Assembly (NCBI RefSeq): GCF_905147365.1
Contig: NC_056415.1
Coordinates: 16,572,001 to 16,636,000 of the forward strand
DNA length: 64,000 nt
From: Aricia agestis
Taxonomy: Eukaryota; Arthropoda; Insecta; Lepidoptera; Lycaenidae
Direction of reading: 5' to 3'
Made by a program: the position numbers and the translations under genes. Below the pieces are notes generated by a model. The model saw only the letters and a list, made by a program, of their open reading frames with translations, searched no databases and was not told the origin of the DNA. Each line of letters begins with the position of its first letter. Within the stretch, counting starts at the first letter, position 1. Positions 1-11,057 of the stretch are shown in pieces.

Positions 1-1112
1 TGCTGATTGAACGCTATCACTGCCTCTTCGGAGTTGGTAAAAGTGAAACCCCTCTTTAAATCTTTAATTTTGGGAAAAATACAGAAATCAAAGGGTGCTA
101 GGTCGGGGCTATGTGCAGGATGGGTGACGAGTTGTGATTTTTCGGTACCTAAAAATGACTTGTTTTGTTGGCCGTGTGTGAAGAGGCGTTGTCATGATGT
201 TGGAGAATGCGGCTTTTTGGTCGTCTTTCGCGAACCTTTTCTAATATCCTGGGTAAACAAATGGTAGAACACCACTCAACATTAACACTCTTTTGATCTC
301 CAAGTGGAATTGTACAGAAGGGATCCGTAGTTCAGAAAAAAAAAACGCGATCATTTTCTTACCAACGTTTCTCGCCTGCCTCACTTTTGTTGGCTTGTTC
401 TCATTTTCAAACACCCACTCACAAGATTGCTGTTCTTTTTCGGGTTAAAAACAATATCCACGTTTCGTCTCCTGTGACAATGTCATAAACAGCATTAGAA
501 TGTCCGTGGGCGTGCTTCAGTAGCATCTGTGGACACCATTCCACGCGAGCCCGCTTCTGCTCCGCTGTCAGTTCATGAGGGATCCAACGACAACCAAGTC
601 TCCGAAATCACAATTATTCGTGTATTTTTTTTTATTTGGCTCATACTAATCCCCCAATAGTCCTCAAATCGTCTCATAGGTAATCTGCGGGTTTTCTTCA
701 ATTAGCCGCTTAACAGTAGCCACATTAATTTCGTTGACGGCAGTTGAAGGCCGTCCTTCACGAAATTCGTCATATTGTAAAGAAACTCGACCTCTCTCAA
801 ATTCAGTATACCATCTCCTCACGGTGCTCAAACAAGGTACTTCCCTCCCAAAAGCATTTTGAAGACGAGTAGCATAGTCTTGCGGAGAGAGAGAACTTTT
901 AAAATCATAAAAAATCATCGCTCTAAAATCTTTTCGACCTAATTCCAATTACGTTGCGAACTTTGATGTGTGATAAAAAACAATTGACAAATGATTTCCC
1001 GCCAATTTTTTTTTATATTGCTAGGAAGGTTGCAATGTTTAAAAAAATATAACATTCAAAACTCAAATAGTTCCGATTAGCTAGAAGTGCAAAACTTTTA
1101 GTGTGCCCCATG
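1..1112 (-). mobile_element. Mariner-family DNA transposon, decayed, cut by window edge
   Basis: The minus strand carries the 5' end and most of a mariner-type (Tc1/mariner superfamily) element. Its terminal repeat probably starts near 1112, where the minus strand reads CATGGGGCACAC next to a TA dinucleotide, the usual mariner target. Downstream come a 5' leader, the DNA-binding half of a transposase, then recognisable but frame-broken catalytic-domain pieces up to position 1. The other terminal repeat would lie to the left of the window. The several frameshifts mean this copy cannot make transposase. The subfamily was not determined. Confidence 0.85.
102..948 (-). pseudogene. Mariner transposase pseudogene
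   Basis: In life this enzyme would bind the terminal repeats and move the element by cut-and-paste, using a D,D34D catalytic triad. Positions 948-664 encode the N-terminal helix-turn-helix region. It contains FRAMIFYDFKSSLSPQ, then RRWYTEFERGR and the linker motif EGRPSTAV, and stops at TGA after TYETI. The only in-frame Met is residue 11 (RAM); the frame opens on TTG just after a stop. Further pieces lie in other frames: WIPHELT near 590-570, GDETW at 472-458 (first catalytic Asp), HHDNASSHTA near 198-170 (second Asp, 193-191) and HSPDLAPFDF near 112-85 (third Asp, 104-102). Only 86 nt separate the second and third Asp codons, where 34 residues (102 nt) are expected, so there is a deletion and a frameshift between them. 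Confidence 0.85.
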
Positions 1113-1912
1113 TACTATTATATTATAGCGTAGTCTTGAAACCAGCTTGTTGTTTGTTTCAAGTTTGTTTGTGAGTGTAACTCTTATTAGTAAGGGGGTT
1201 TAATATATTATGTTAATTTATAAAATGAACTTTTTTGCTAACAGTACTATCCGCGGTTGGGACAGAGTTTTATAGTATAAAGTAGCGAGTGGTCGTCCTG
1301 GGCAACAAATATTAAATTACAAACTACCATCGGTCCAGCTTTCTCTTTGTTTTTCAATTATTTTAATCACAAAATGTGAAGTTACGATAAAACGTGTCAA
1401 TAATATGTTTGGTGTTGAGATAAAACCAAGTGTTTGATATTCATTTCACCTGTGAACTACTGGATGGGGCAAAACGTTATGTTTATATACAACATAGGTA
1501 CTTACATGCATGAAAATGAAAATATGTCATTATTAAATTCATTTATGTAAATAAAAAATTAAAATTTTACGTTTTAGAAAAGTACATGTTAACAATATTA
1601 TTGTCGTTAACAAAAATATTTTAAGTAAAACTATAAATTATTTTATTTGACATCGAACTTTCTCGTAATTTTAAGGTTTATACTTACACAAACATTATTT
1701 TCACATAAAATTTTAGTAAGTAACTTTTTTGCGGTTAGTACATGAATAAATAGGATTAAAAATATTTTAATTACTAAAAAGTTAAATGCTTTAACAAATG
1801 CAAGAGTCCGTGTGGTGATAAAATATTTTAATATGCAATAATTGTATTCCTAAGAAAATTTGTGTAGACTGTAATAAAAAAATTATTAGAATAAGTAAAT
1901 ACAGTAGTAATA
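1113..1912. other. AT-rich sequence, no gene seen
   Basis: Mostly AT-rich non-repetitive DNA with stop codons in all frames. I recognise no gene, RNA or repeat in it. Confidence 0.5.
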
Positions 1913-2243
1913 TACGTGGGAGAGCCATGCTTCGGCACGAATGGACCGGCTCGACCGGAGAAATACCACGTTCTCACAGAAAACCGGCGTGAAACAGCGC
2001 TTGCGCTGTGTTTCGCCGAGTGAGTGAGTTTACCGGAGGCCCACTCCCCTACCCTATTCCTTTCCCTACCCTCCCCTATTCCCTTCCCTTCCCTACCCTT
2101 CACTATTACCCTATTCCCTCTTAAAAGGCCGGCAACGCACCTGCAGCTCTTCTGATGCTGCGAGTGTCCATGGGCGACGGAAGTTGCTTTCCATCAGGTG
2201 ACCCGTTTGCTCGTTTGCCCCCTTATTTTCATTAAAAAAAAAG
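1913..2243 (+). repeat. Rep-A SINE-like repeat, near full length
   Basis: Rep-A is the most frequent repeat in the window. It starts with TACGTGGGAGAGCCATGC, has a GAAACAGCGC hairpin core, then GTGAGTGAGTTTACCGGAGG, a variable stretch of CCCTA/TTCCC units, a conserved 3' block (GGCCGGCAACGCAC, CATCAGGTGACCCGTTTGC) and ends in CTTATTT plus an A-run. The A-rich 3' tail, small size and absence of coding suggest a SINE or other retroposed non-autonomous element. Flanks AGTAGTAATAT and AGTAGTGATGT could be a diverged target-site duplication. Its parent element is unknown to me. Confidence 0.8.
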
Positions 2244-3220
2244 TAGTGATGTTTAGTTTTTATCAAAATTATGATTAGTTTTGTTGCAATCAATCTGTAC
2301 AAGTCCCTACATAATGTTTAAAAATAGGAAAATGATACAAATTGAAACATGAGACTTCTCTCTTCTATCTCTAAAATATGGTTTTTCTCCATGTCTTTCG
2401 ATTTTTGACAAATAGTGAGGATCGTGGTTTCAGGTTTGCTATTTGTCATCCTTCCTGTTAATTAATTAGTAGACATCACATACTATAGCTATTTCAAAAC
2501 TTATCCTACTGCGAGTAGATCTTGTACAATCAAAAGCAACACACAGGAATTTAACTCGTATTTCACGAGCCTTGGTTGAAATGGATGTATTTTATGCACT
2601 CCTACACTATAATATATTATTATGCTTATATGATTTTAATCTGAAACAGCTACGCATTGGCCTGCAGTCTCGGCATAATAAACCAACGCCAATTGCGTCG
2701 TGATAAGTCCAATCACCGAAAATCAGTTGTCGATATATTTTTTTGACGTGTATGAGAGTATATATAGTGTTTACGTATTAAATAAAGAAATGCACAAAAT
2801 TCTATACTAAATCAAATTACAGCATTTTAACCCAACCCAAAAAGGAGGGGTTAGTATAATATGTTCGTCTGTTCATATTTTTTACCATAAAGCGAACGAC
2901 TGGTTACCACCACGCCATTTGGACTCACAGTCGCTCGTGTATAGCCAGCTTAAAGCGAAGCATCTATTTGTCTTTGGCCTCTGCGTGGGCTAACAATTTG
3001 CTGCGATTACAGATTAGTAACGTTCAGGTGTTGCTGATAAATAATTGGCGATATGTAATAATCCGGAAACGTATTTGGAGGCTTCGGAAAAGGCCGAAAG
3101 ACCTTAATTGTTCTTGCATAAGAGCCTTAAAAAAAACTAGTTATATACAAATCTAAGTGATAAAAACAAAATTTGCTTTTTCAACGCTGCTACTTTCACA
3201 GTTAACTACACAGTGAACTC
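2244..3220. other. Non-repetitive DNA, no gene seen
   Basis: No recognised repeat. Open frames are under 65 codons and look like chance. GC is somewhat higher around 2640-2710 and 2890-2960. Confidence 0.45.
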
Positions 3221-3354
3221 TATATGGACTCTGTTAAGCATTTGTGTATCATCTCACAAAAAATCACGTATTGAGTTATGAATGCTGTTATTTTCTTTAG
3301 ATAATTTAGAACAAAAACGCATTCATAACACAAATGCTTAACAGCGACCATATA
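3221..3354. mobile_element. Small foldback MITE (134 bp)
   Basis: About 27-bp inverted termini (3221-3247 and 3328-3354) share CTGTTAAGCATTTGTGT, beginning from TATATGG on both ends. The two halves also show a second, shorter inverted match (GAATGC/GCATTC). There is no coding capacity. A related, internally shorter copy lies at 19019-19102. Confidence 0.7.
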
Positions 3355-4134
3355 AGGGACACATATGGGCCCTAAAGATTTATCACTTAGTTTTGTTACA
3401 CCCTGTATGACGATGAAGCTTCTAGGGACTCAAAGTACTACCAAATTTTATCTAAATCGCAATAGCTGTTTAAACAATATGAAGATGTAGAAAGAAATGA
3501 GTATGTATGTGGATCTGTATCATGCATTTATACTGGCTGCATTCAATTCGCAAGAAGACGTAAAGAATGATGATGCTGGTGATGCCGGTGATGATGATGA
3601 TGACGAGTACAAACGGATCATCACACAGTTGTGAGCAAGTGTCACGCGGCTCGTGACCGACTCTGATTAATGGTCTGATCATATCTCTTCCGTATACACT
3701 GTCATTGAATGTTTTTTACGCTAATCACACTGCAAAAACTTAAATTCCTAAAATACATAATGATATTATACTGCCTAGAATTATAAACATCATCATCAGC
3801 CATAGTCTCAGTATTTAACAAAGAGAAATAAAAGGAGAGAAAGAGAGGGAGGAAGAGAATGAGATAGTAGATAATGAAGCTTAAAGCCAATTTAGCATAG
3901 TTCAATAAACAAAATGTACGTTGTTTCACATCAACATTGCTGCAGACATTTACGGCCGCAATCAGAAACATTTAACATGAAGAGTTTGACGGATAATAAT
4001 GAAGTTTATGTCAAAATCTTCATTAAATTAATGTAAAGTTACATTACATTTATATCTCTTTAAGTGCGGCAGTAAAATATGTCAACATTTAGTAATAGCG
4101 TTCTCATAGAAGTTTCTCAAATATTCTGCACTTT
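3355..4134. other. AT-rich sequence with a GAT-type simple repeat
   Basis: A short irregular GATGATG/GGTGATG microsatellite lies at about 3567-3604 and a purine-rich AGAGA/GGAG run at about 3824-3862. Nothing else is recognised. Confidence 0.45.
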
Positions 4135-4513
4135 ATTGACACTAATAATATGATAAAGAGGTAATGTTTGTTTTTTTGTTTGAAGGAGGTAGTCTCTGAA
4201 ACTACTGGTCCGATTGCAAAAAATTTAGCACCGATAGATAGCTCGTATGTTCCTGAGTGGCATAGGCTATTTTTTATGTACCATCGAGGGAATTGATTCC
4301 TAGGCAGTTGACAGAACAACTTCATTTGGTCGGATCGTATCAATTCAATGTAAATTGTAATTTTCCGCCTGGGTTTGACGTAGCGCGACTAAACTACGTA
4401 GGTCCCCCATCTGCATAGGAATCAACTTCTCTGATAGTACAAAAAGTTTTTTTTTTCCTGAAATTATGTAGTTCTCAGAATTCCAAGTATTCGAAGCCGC
4501 GGGCAAAAGCTAG
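4135..4513 (+). mobile_element. Non-autonomous Helitron, interrupted by a MITE
   Basis: The 5' part (ACTAATAATATGATAAAG) is a degraded form of the lepidopteran Helitron start. The body contains the usual GAAACTACTGGTCCGAT stretch. The 3' end is GCCGCGGGCAAAAGCTAG followed by T, which matches the CTRR-T end of Helitrons. A separate foldback element (4277-4441) is inserted in the middle. Confidence 0.75.
4277..4441. mobile_element. MITE with TGTACCATCG termini, nested in a Helitron
   Basis: The element begins TGTACCATCGAGG and ends with a near inverted copy (CTGATAGTACA). Subterminal blocks ATTGATTCCTAGGCAGTT and ATAGGAATCAACTT are inverted partners. The internal GTTTGACGTAGCGCGAC is shared with a second copy at 31069-31243, which shows that this is a mobile family. 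Confidence 0.75.
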
Positions 4514-5004
4514 TAGTTTAAAGTAGTTCGAACTCGAGAGCTTTTATATCTCAACGACAGACATGTAGAGGGAAGTTATTGTCACATATTTTAAGTAACA
4601 CGTAAATGTCGTGGAGTTTGTCAATAAAGTATCATATTTACGTGTCAGGTGTTGGCGTCCTTGATGGGTGCGCACGCGCAGCTACTGCGCACTTACTGCA
4701 TACTCCTGCTCGCTAAGCTCACGATAAACTTGTATTAAAATATTTGTGTACAACAAAGGAATGACAGAAATAACTTTTCTTGAAAAATAAAATAGATGAA
4801 AACATATTTTCTTGTTTGTTTCTAGATTTGTCTTCTAAAGTCTGCACGAGCTTAACTCCAAGTAAGATAGACTGTATTAGATTTGCACTTCCTGGCAGAA
4901 TGAAGACGAGGAATGACGATACATATTTGAATACAGAAGAAAGAACAGAAAGAAAGCTTCACAGCGACAGAAGAGACATAAGCAATACCGAGCCACACTT
5001 ACCA
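4514..5004. other. No gene or repeat recognised
   Basis: Mixed-composition DNA. A moderately GC-rich patch lies at about 4645-4725. No coding frame or known repeat was seen. Confidence 0.4.
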
Positions 5005-5247
5005 GTGATGGTAGAGATAAAGAGAGAGTGAGAGAGGAGGTAAAATAGGCAGTAAATCACCATAACAGAAAAGAGAGAGCGATACTTGTCCAAACAAGTG
5101 ATGATAGAGATAAAGAGAGAGTGAGAGAGGAGGTAAGATAGGCAGTAAATCACCATGACAGAAAAGTGATAGCGATGTTTGCCCAAACCAGTGATGGTAA
5201 AGATAAAGAGAGAGAGTAAGAGAGGAGGTAAGATAGGCAGTAAATCT
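5005..5247. repeat. 93-bp tandem repeat, 2.6 units
   Basis: Units start at 5005, 5098 and 5191 (GTGATGGTAGAGATAAAG and close variants); the third breaks off near 5247. Each unit is 93 bp, a multiple of three, so the minus strand stays open across the array and would give a 31-residue repeat rich in Leu, Ser and Tyr. That frame lacks any other sign of being a gene, and a purine-rich minisatellite explains the pattern. Confidence 0.9.
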
Positions 5248-5784
5248 CAATTCCCAGTGGAAGCTGTTACGGCGTGCGGTAAGAAGCCGGTAGATTGCCG
5301 CTTCGATCTGACATCGATCCACATAATGTGCTCCACCAGGATTAAGGTACGAGCAAAAGCGATTGGTATAATGCAAAGCAAGGAAATAAAACATAATACA
5401 AGGACAATGGGCTCAAAAAACAATTATTGTGTAAGAATAATAATTGGTAGTTTAAATAATCATCTTTAAAAAGGTCGCTGTCTATTAACAGTAATAAGTA
5501 ATAACCAATGATTAATTGTGTCTAAAATATATATATACTATAGATTTATTTAATTGACAAATAGATTATTTGCATTTATTTATATCGAAACAGAAGCTGA
5601 ACTGAATAAAGAAGAAAAAAATAATAGTAGGTCGAGTTTCGAATAAAATTCATACAGCACCGAAATACAGTGTTATTACACTATATTATATTAATTAAGG
5701 TAGATAAATAGAATATTGTATTCAATGTTGGTGCCACTGCTGTAAAATTTGCAAAAAAGTAAAAATATAATGCAGCGGAATGTT
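5248..5784. other. AT-rich DNA, no gene seen
   Basis: No recognised repeat or gene. Sequence after 5400 is very AT-rich. Confidence 0.45.
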
Positions 5785-6490
5785 TTAACCCTCCAAAGCT
5801 AGTGGCTCGCGCCACTCGCATCGCAGCATAATGGGGTGAGCGATTGCGTTCGGTTACGCATTCGGCTCACGTCGCGGCGAAACGTCGATCCCGCAGGAGC
5901 CAATCGATGTACGAACGAAACTAGACGAAAAAACAAAAATAATGTTCGGGGATAATAGGTAGTTACGGCGTATTAGTGATACTGGCATTTAAAAAGTCGT
6001 ATTAATCTTTGCATTTAATTTCAACATTATTATCAAGTTGTCCTTGTCGTCAGATGTCTGTGTCATATTGTATGCTGTAGACTGTAGAGTATACACCATA
6101 CTCTACACCGTAGACAGCAGAAGAGAAACGGGTAGACGGTATGTAGATAGCATAGTTGGTAAATGGTAAGTGAGGCCTACCGTCTAAGACATAATTAAAT
6201 ACATGAATATACTTGTAGGCTTAACCTTGTGTACAAATGAAAAAAATGTTATATGTACATATCAGTAATTTACTATTATAACAAGGGTTCATAATATTAT
6301 GTACATTGTATTAATAGAATCCAAAACAATAATATCAAAATATACAAACCTAAAAATATAATATCAAAATAATATCACGTGTTTGTCTGCATACATCGGA
6401 TTCATTCAACTCCGTCTCCGGCAATAAAGTGAGATTGTCACGCACGTACAGCGGGGGTACGAAACACCCCACTGGGTGGCAGGGGGTTAA
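5785..6490. mobile_element. Putative non-autonomous piggyBac-like element
   Basis: TTAA occurs exactly at both borders (5785-5788 and 6487-6490), the target duplication expected of piggyBac elements. The left end starts CCCTCCAAAGCTAGTGGC and the right end reads inward as CCCCCTGCCACCCAGTGGGG. Both share a CCC-rich start, but the inverted repeat is weak. The 698-bp interior has no transposase frame. It contains an imperfect hairpin at about 6071-6118 (GTAGAGTAT on one arm, ATACTCTAC on the other). The assignment rests on the TTAA borders and C-rich ends. Confidence 0.55.
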
Positions 6491-7213
6491 CGCACGGACG
6501 GACGCTTCTCAAAATATATTTTTTAAAGCTACAAGGCTAGATATTTATGGGCTCTTAGATTTCGTTATTTATGATAAGCAAAATAAATTGTTATTAGCAA
6601 TAAGCTAAATTGATATGGAATATGATGATGCAGAAATCTTTGTTGGTCATTGCTGTTGGAGGTCTCGATTCTTCTTCTCTTCTCGTCTTTTTTAAGAACA
6701 TTCGATCAATATCACCATCTGATTCCGGACGTGCTTTAGCTCTCGACATCAGCTATGCTCGTCGAATTTAAGACTTGAAACTTCGCAAGTGTAAAGAACC
6801 GTTTACTTACAGCTGCAAAGTTTAACTCCGTTTAATTGTGTTTAAAAAAAAATACACTCGTGCTATTAAAACCCAAAAAATCAACGCCGTCTGCGATCAC
6901 GTTAATAAGCCGGCCATTTTAAAATTAAATCAAGTTTGTGCTTTTCATGAAACGATAAAATGTCGCGAAATTATTTAGGGGCGCGGGGACCGTGGAGGCT
7001 GTCAAAAAAATAAAATTCCACATTCAAAAAGAATTATAAGAGCGAGCGGCGTACGTGCGGTACCCGACTGCGCCGGACGAGGGGGGGTTCTGTTTGGTAG
7101 CTTGGTAGCTATATCTAGTAGGTATACAGTAATTTCAGGAAGCGGAATGATACAGTTTAATAGTAGTAAGCTTAAGTTTTGGTGATCGAGTTCCACAAAA
7201 TACGCTTATTTTT
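6491..7213. other. No gene or repeat recognised
   Basis: Non-repetitive DNA. A GC-richer patch lies around 6965-7095, with a G run at 7079-7087. Confidence 0.4.
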
Positions 7214-7242
7214 AGGGTTGGAACTCAGCCAGTTCCAACCCT
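7214..7242. repeat. Short perfect hairpin
   Basis: AGGGTTGGAACT is followed after five bases by its exact inverse complement AGTTCCAACCCT. It abuts a Helitron fragment and may be a relic of a Helitron 3' hairpin or chance. No promoter or terminator role is implied. Confidence 0.6.
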
Positions 7243-7257
7243 GAAACGTAATAATAT

Positions 7258-7366
7258 GTCCTTTCCCTTTTTTAAAATTTCAGCAAAATCGGTTCAGCGG
7301 TTTGGGCGTGAAGAGGTAACAAACAGACAGAAAGACAAACTTTCGCATTTATAATATTATAAGTAA
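7258..7366 (-). mobile_element. Helitron 5' fragment
   Basis: Plus-strand TGTCCTTTCCC, AAAATCGGTTCAGCGGTTT, GGCGTGAAGAGGTAACAAAC and CTTTCGCATTTATAATATTA form the inverse complement of the common 5' half of small lepidopteran Helitrons. The 3' CTAG end is missing. Confidence 0.7.
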
Positions 7367-8518
7367 GTACGGGTGCTTCTTCTGCAACATTAACTACGGT
7401 GAATGACCTAATTTCATTACTGCTTAATGACATTGATTGGAGGCAGCATTGTTGTTCGCCCGCTGCGAGAGTTAAAGGCGTAATTACCTCGGAACCTGGA
7501 CAGGTGACGATTGGCTACTTAGAACTCCATTATGTGATTGAGATGCTTATGCCAACGCGTTTTTAATTTGATTAAAATATTAGTCTCGTTATTTCTTTTG
7601 ACGAAAGAGAAGGCAGGATATTTTATGGAATTGCTGTTTTTAAAAATAATTTTAACTGAAGTTGGTTGTATAAGTGTTGAAATAAGAGCTTAGTTAGTAC
7701 ATTTTTGCATAATATTACGTAAAAATTTAAATAACTGACTTTTAAAGACCTCATTCCTTCCTAAAACATAATATCTATTAACAAAACATAGAAACTCTCC
7801 TCTTGAAACTAAAAAGCTTAGCCATAGGTTTCGATGCACTTTGCAGAATTAAACACAATTTAGTTGAGCTTAAGTTGTAGATAAAAAGGTTTTTGCTATT
7901 TATAGTGGGGTCAAAATACCCCTAGGGCATTTGACCACCTTTTACAAATCCAATCAAGCATTAAGTAAACAGCAGTAGAAATCTATTCGCACTAAGTAAT
8001 CTGAAATTATTGAAGTGTAACGCTTGACGCTGTACAGCCAGCAAAATACGACTAAAACCGAAAACGTACACGGGAATTCAACCTTTATTATTTTGCAGAT
8101 GAAGTTAAAATCGTGTAAACCGATTTAGAAGTCATATGTGATAATATTGCATATCTACTTTTACGACGCCTCCTACGATAGCGTAGTTCTTTTTATTATA
8201 CGTTTATGTTGCGAATTGTGGTAAAAAGTCTTACAGCTGGAGGTGATAATGATAAGTCTACGAATAAACAAGACTATAATATAGCTCACAAAAAGAAAAT
8301 TAGCGAGGCTGTAGTTTTTTTTTCTTACACCTTTGGTACAAATCAGAATACTAGTCACAAAATTTATACATTTATTAAAATATGCCTAATTGCAGTCTTA
8401 TGACACCTTCCCTGGTTAGTGGAACTATTTGCTACATCTGACGAAAATATTAATGAAAAGTTTAATTATCATATAATGTTTTAATCATAAAATATTGATA
8501 AGTATAATAATAATAATA
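7367..8518. other. No gene or repeat recognised
   Basis: AT-rich non-repetitive DNA with short chance frames only. Confidence 0.4.
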
Positions 8519-8779
8519 TCTATGGACGCTTCACACCACATCTGTCTGGCCCCGTGGTAAGTACCTGAAGGACTTGTGTTACAGGTACCAGACAACGGAA
8601 ATATATTTAATATTTTTATACTATGCATATATTTAAGATTTTTATTATATGATACACATATTTAATACACATCCATGACCCAGGAACTTTGAAAAGTTTT
8701 TGTCCGTCGGCGGGATTCGAACCCGCGACCCCCGGCTTAAGCTACCAACGCGCTTCCCACTGAGCCACAGACGTCGTCA
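8519..8779 (-). mobile_element. tRNA-derived SINE (SINE-1), full length
   Basis: On the minus strand the element starts with a tRNA-like head (about 8779-8705) holding an A-box-like TGGCTCAGTGGGAAGCG and a B-box GGTTCGAATCC, the internal RNA polymerase III promoter parts. An unrelated body follows (TTCCTGGGTCATGGATG, then TACCACGGGGCCAGAC), ending at GCGTCCATAGATA plus an AT tail. It encodes no protein and would depend on a LINE for movement. Other copies lie at 14362-14624 and, split in two, at 13911-14042 with 16754-16880. Confidence 0.85.
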
Positions 8780-10106
8780 AAGTATGTAATATTACTTAAA
8801 TGTTGATTATTAATTGCTACTCCTAAAGATTCTTATTCATTGCTTTTGATCAATTAACTTATCAAATGCCATATATCTATATCTACTTGAATTATTGATG
8901 CTAGAGCCTATTACCGTGAGAGTAATAGTTAGGGAGATACCACATAAACCAACAGGCAATGCTGAAATATTCGTAACAATCTTTATTTATCTTCTAGGGA
9001 ATCGTTATGGGGAATTGTATCCCTATCCATCATATCAGGGTAAGATTCGCGTATAAAATGTTTGAGACTATAACTGGTTTAGTCACATTGAGTAGCTTTT
9101 CGTAAAAACAGTATTGAAATAGATTAAAAGATAAGGATTGACATTTTTTCATTTTTGGATAGAACTGCAATTGCGCGTGATTCCTATAAATCTATTGCTT
9201 GTTTCGTACATAATATTTTGTAATATCGTCATTTATCGTTATCATTTTCCCCTAATGAAAAGCCAGCCTTTCGAAAATCCTCTACAAATTGAGAGTACAG
9301 TAAATGAACCCTTTCTAGTCTAATATTATTTCGTAATGAAGTGACTTAAGTAAAAACATAAAATTTTATAGCTTTAAAAAGTGTGAAATAGTTTAAGTCA
9401 GATAAGATTAAGACTTTTAAAATGAGGAAAAAGTTAATAAAATAAATAAATGTGATGTTGGAAATTTGTTTTGAAATTCAAATATTTTACTAAACATAAT
9501 ATGACATTTCTAAGGTAATTGCTAGTTTTTAAAATTTAATAGTCGTATAATTTTCAAATCTAGGTTATCTAAACTACGTTATTATTCTCGTACTTTTGGA
9601 TATAAGTTTATATTTCAGGAAAGCCTATTTAAAGAGCTAATGAAAAATAATATATTCACAGAATCGGTGGTGTTGTTTCTCTCTCGAGAGAGTATAATAA
9701 TAATATGCATCCTGAGTTCTCTTGAAGAGAGAGAGGAATAATCTGTTATGAGTGTGTACAACCTACCGTAACACCTGAACACTGTTAGAGAGTTCTTGGA
9801 TCTCATACGAACTACAGTCTACAACCTCTTGGTATGAATTGACTAAGTCTAAGTCTAGTCAATACTCTATAGTCAATAACAAATAGGTTTTTAGCCTTCA
9901 CCGGTCGTAATCATAGTTATATGAAACAGGTTCCATTAGCGACTGGCCCAGTGACATTCCCCGCTGGACACTTATCACTAAGCACTGGTATAAGCCTTCG
10001 ACTTTACTTGACTTATATTATGTCAAGCGCTGGGACACGACAGTCTTATGACAGCCAGACAAACACATTTTGGCAAATTATACATATAAAAGCTTCCTAT
10101 GCTTCC
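8780..10106. other. AT-rich DNA, no gene seen
   Basis: No gene. Small palindromes occur, such as TCTCTCTCGAGAGAG near 9678-9692. Open frames of about 60 codons look random. Confidence 0.4.
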
Positions 10107-10184
10107 TAAATTTCAATAAAATCGGTTTAGTGGTTTAAGCGTAATGATGTAACGGACAAACAGTAAGACAGATAAACAATTTTG
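10107..10184 (-). mobile_element. Helitron fragment
   Basis: TTTCAATAAAATCGGTTTAG, GTTTAAGCGTAATG and GTAACGGACAAACAG match the 5' third of small lepidopteran Helitrons in inverted orientation. Both true ends are absent. Confidence 0.55.
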
Positions 10185-10321
10185 TTTCTGTCTGTTTGTC
10201 TGTCTAAAGCAGGCACAGCTCATAAGGGCATCATTCATTACTTTCCACTTGTTCTTCCTCTTGGACATTATGTTTTGTTTACGATCTAAACTAATGATAA
10301 ACCCAAACGGTCTTACTACAA
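10185..10321 (+). repeat. Left arm F of an inverted duplication
   Basis: This segment is not part of Rep-A, but its inverse complement occurs at 11905-12040 beside another Rep-A copy. Shared landmarks are TCTAAAGCAGGCACAGCTC, TTCCTCTTGGACATTATG and GATCTAAACTAATGATAAAC. The copies differ by small indels (for example CATCATTCATTA against TGTGCTTA after AGGG), so the duplication is not fresh. Confidence 0.85.
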
Positions 10322-10598
10322 TACGTGGGAGAGCCATCCTTTGGCACGAATGGGAAGGCTTGACCGGAGAAATACCACGTTCTCACAGAAAACCGGCGTG
10401 AAACAGCACTTGCGCTGTGTTTCGCCGAGTGAGTGAGTTTACCGGAGGCCCAATTCCCTTTCTTATCCTCCCCTATTCCCTTCCCTTCCTATCCCTACCC
10501 TCCCTTATTCTCTCCCCCTCCTCGTCCATGGACGACGGAAGTTGCTTTCCATCAGGTGACCCGTTTGCTCGTTTGCCCCTTTTTTTTATAAAAAAAAC
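10322..10598 (+). repeat. Rep-A copy A, internally deleted
   Basis: Starts TACGTGGGAGAGCC and ends in an A-run. The GGCCGGCAACGCAC block is missing, since TCCCCCTCCTCG joins directly to TCCATGGACGACGG. A diagnostic variant, CCCTTTCTTATCCTCCCC, is also found inverted in the copy at 11058-11265. Confidence 0.85.
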
Positions 10599-11057
10599 GA
10601 TTTAAATACCTGTTGAACAGTTGATTTGATAAAAATTCAGTACAAAATGGTCACAAAACCACTGTTCAATAGATGTTTAGTTTTTACTGTAAGACTGAAA
10701 GTGTTTTTGTCAGTCTGTATGTATGTTACTTCTCATGCTTAAGCAGTTCTTCTATTTATATAAGTAAGACCTCATTGAGATTGAAGCAAGTGATTCAAAA
10801 CCCGATACTCTGAGATTATCTTTACAGTTTATCGAAAGTCGCATGTCACAACACTAGATATCGACAAGTCATTCTTCTTCTAGTCATGGTTTTAACAACA
10901 CTAGTTTAGTAATCGCCCTTAAGATGGTGATCACCTTACTAAAGTCCGGTTGAAGAAAACGTTGAAATTTGTGCATACGAGTACGAATTGGCTCTGTCTC
11001 TAGCGACCGAATATAGTTTTATTGCATTTACACAAGCACGAGACAAGCTATTTAATT
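10599..11057. other. Spacer between Rep-A copies, no gene seen
   Basis: Non-repetitive sequence forming the loop between the inverted copies A and A'. No coding frame or known repeat was recognised. Confidence 0.45.

Noticed and set aside
5005..5247. CRISPR array
   Set aside because: Units are contiguous 93-bp copies with no distinct spacers, in a eukaryotic sequence.
8700..8779. tRNA gene on the minus strand
   Set aside because: The polymerase III boxes are good, but the anticodon arm does not fold properly and the sequence continues into a body shared by several copies, so it is a SINE head.
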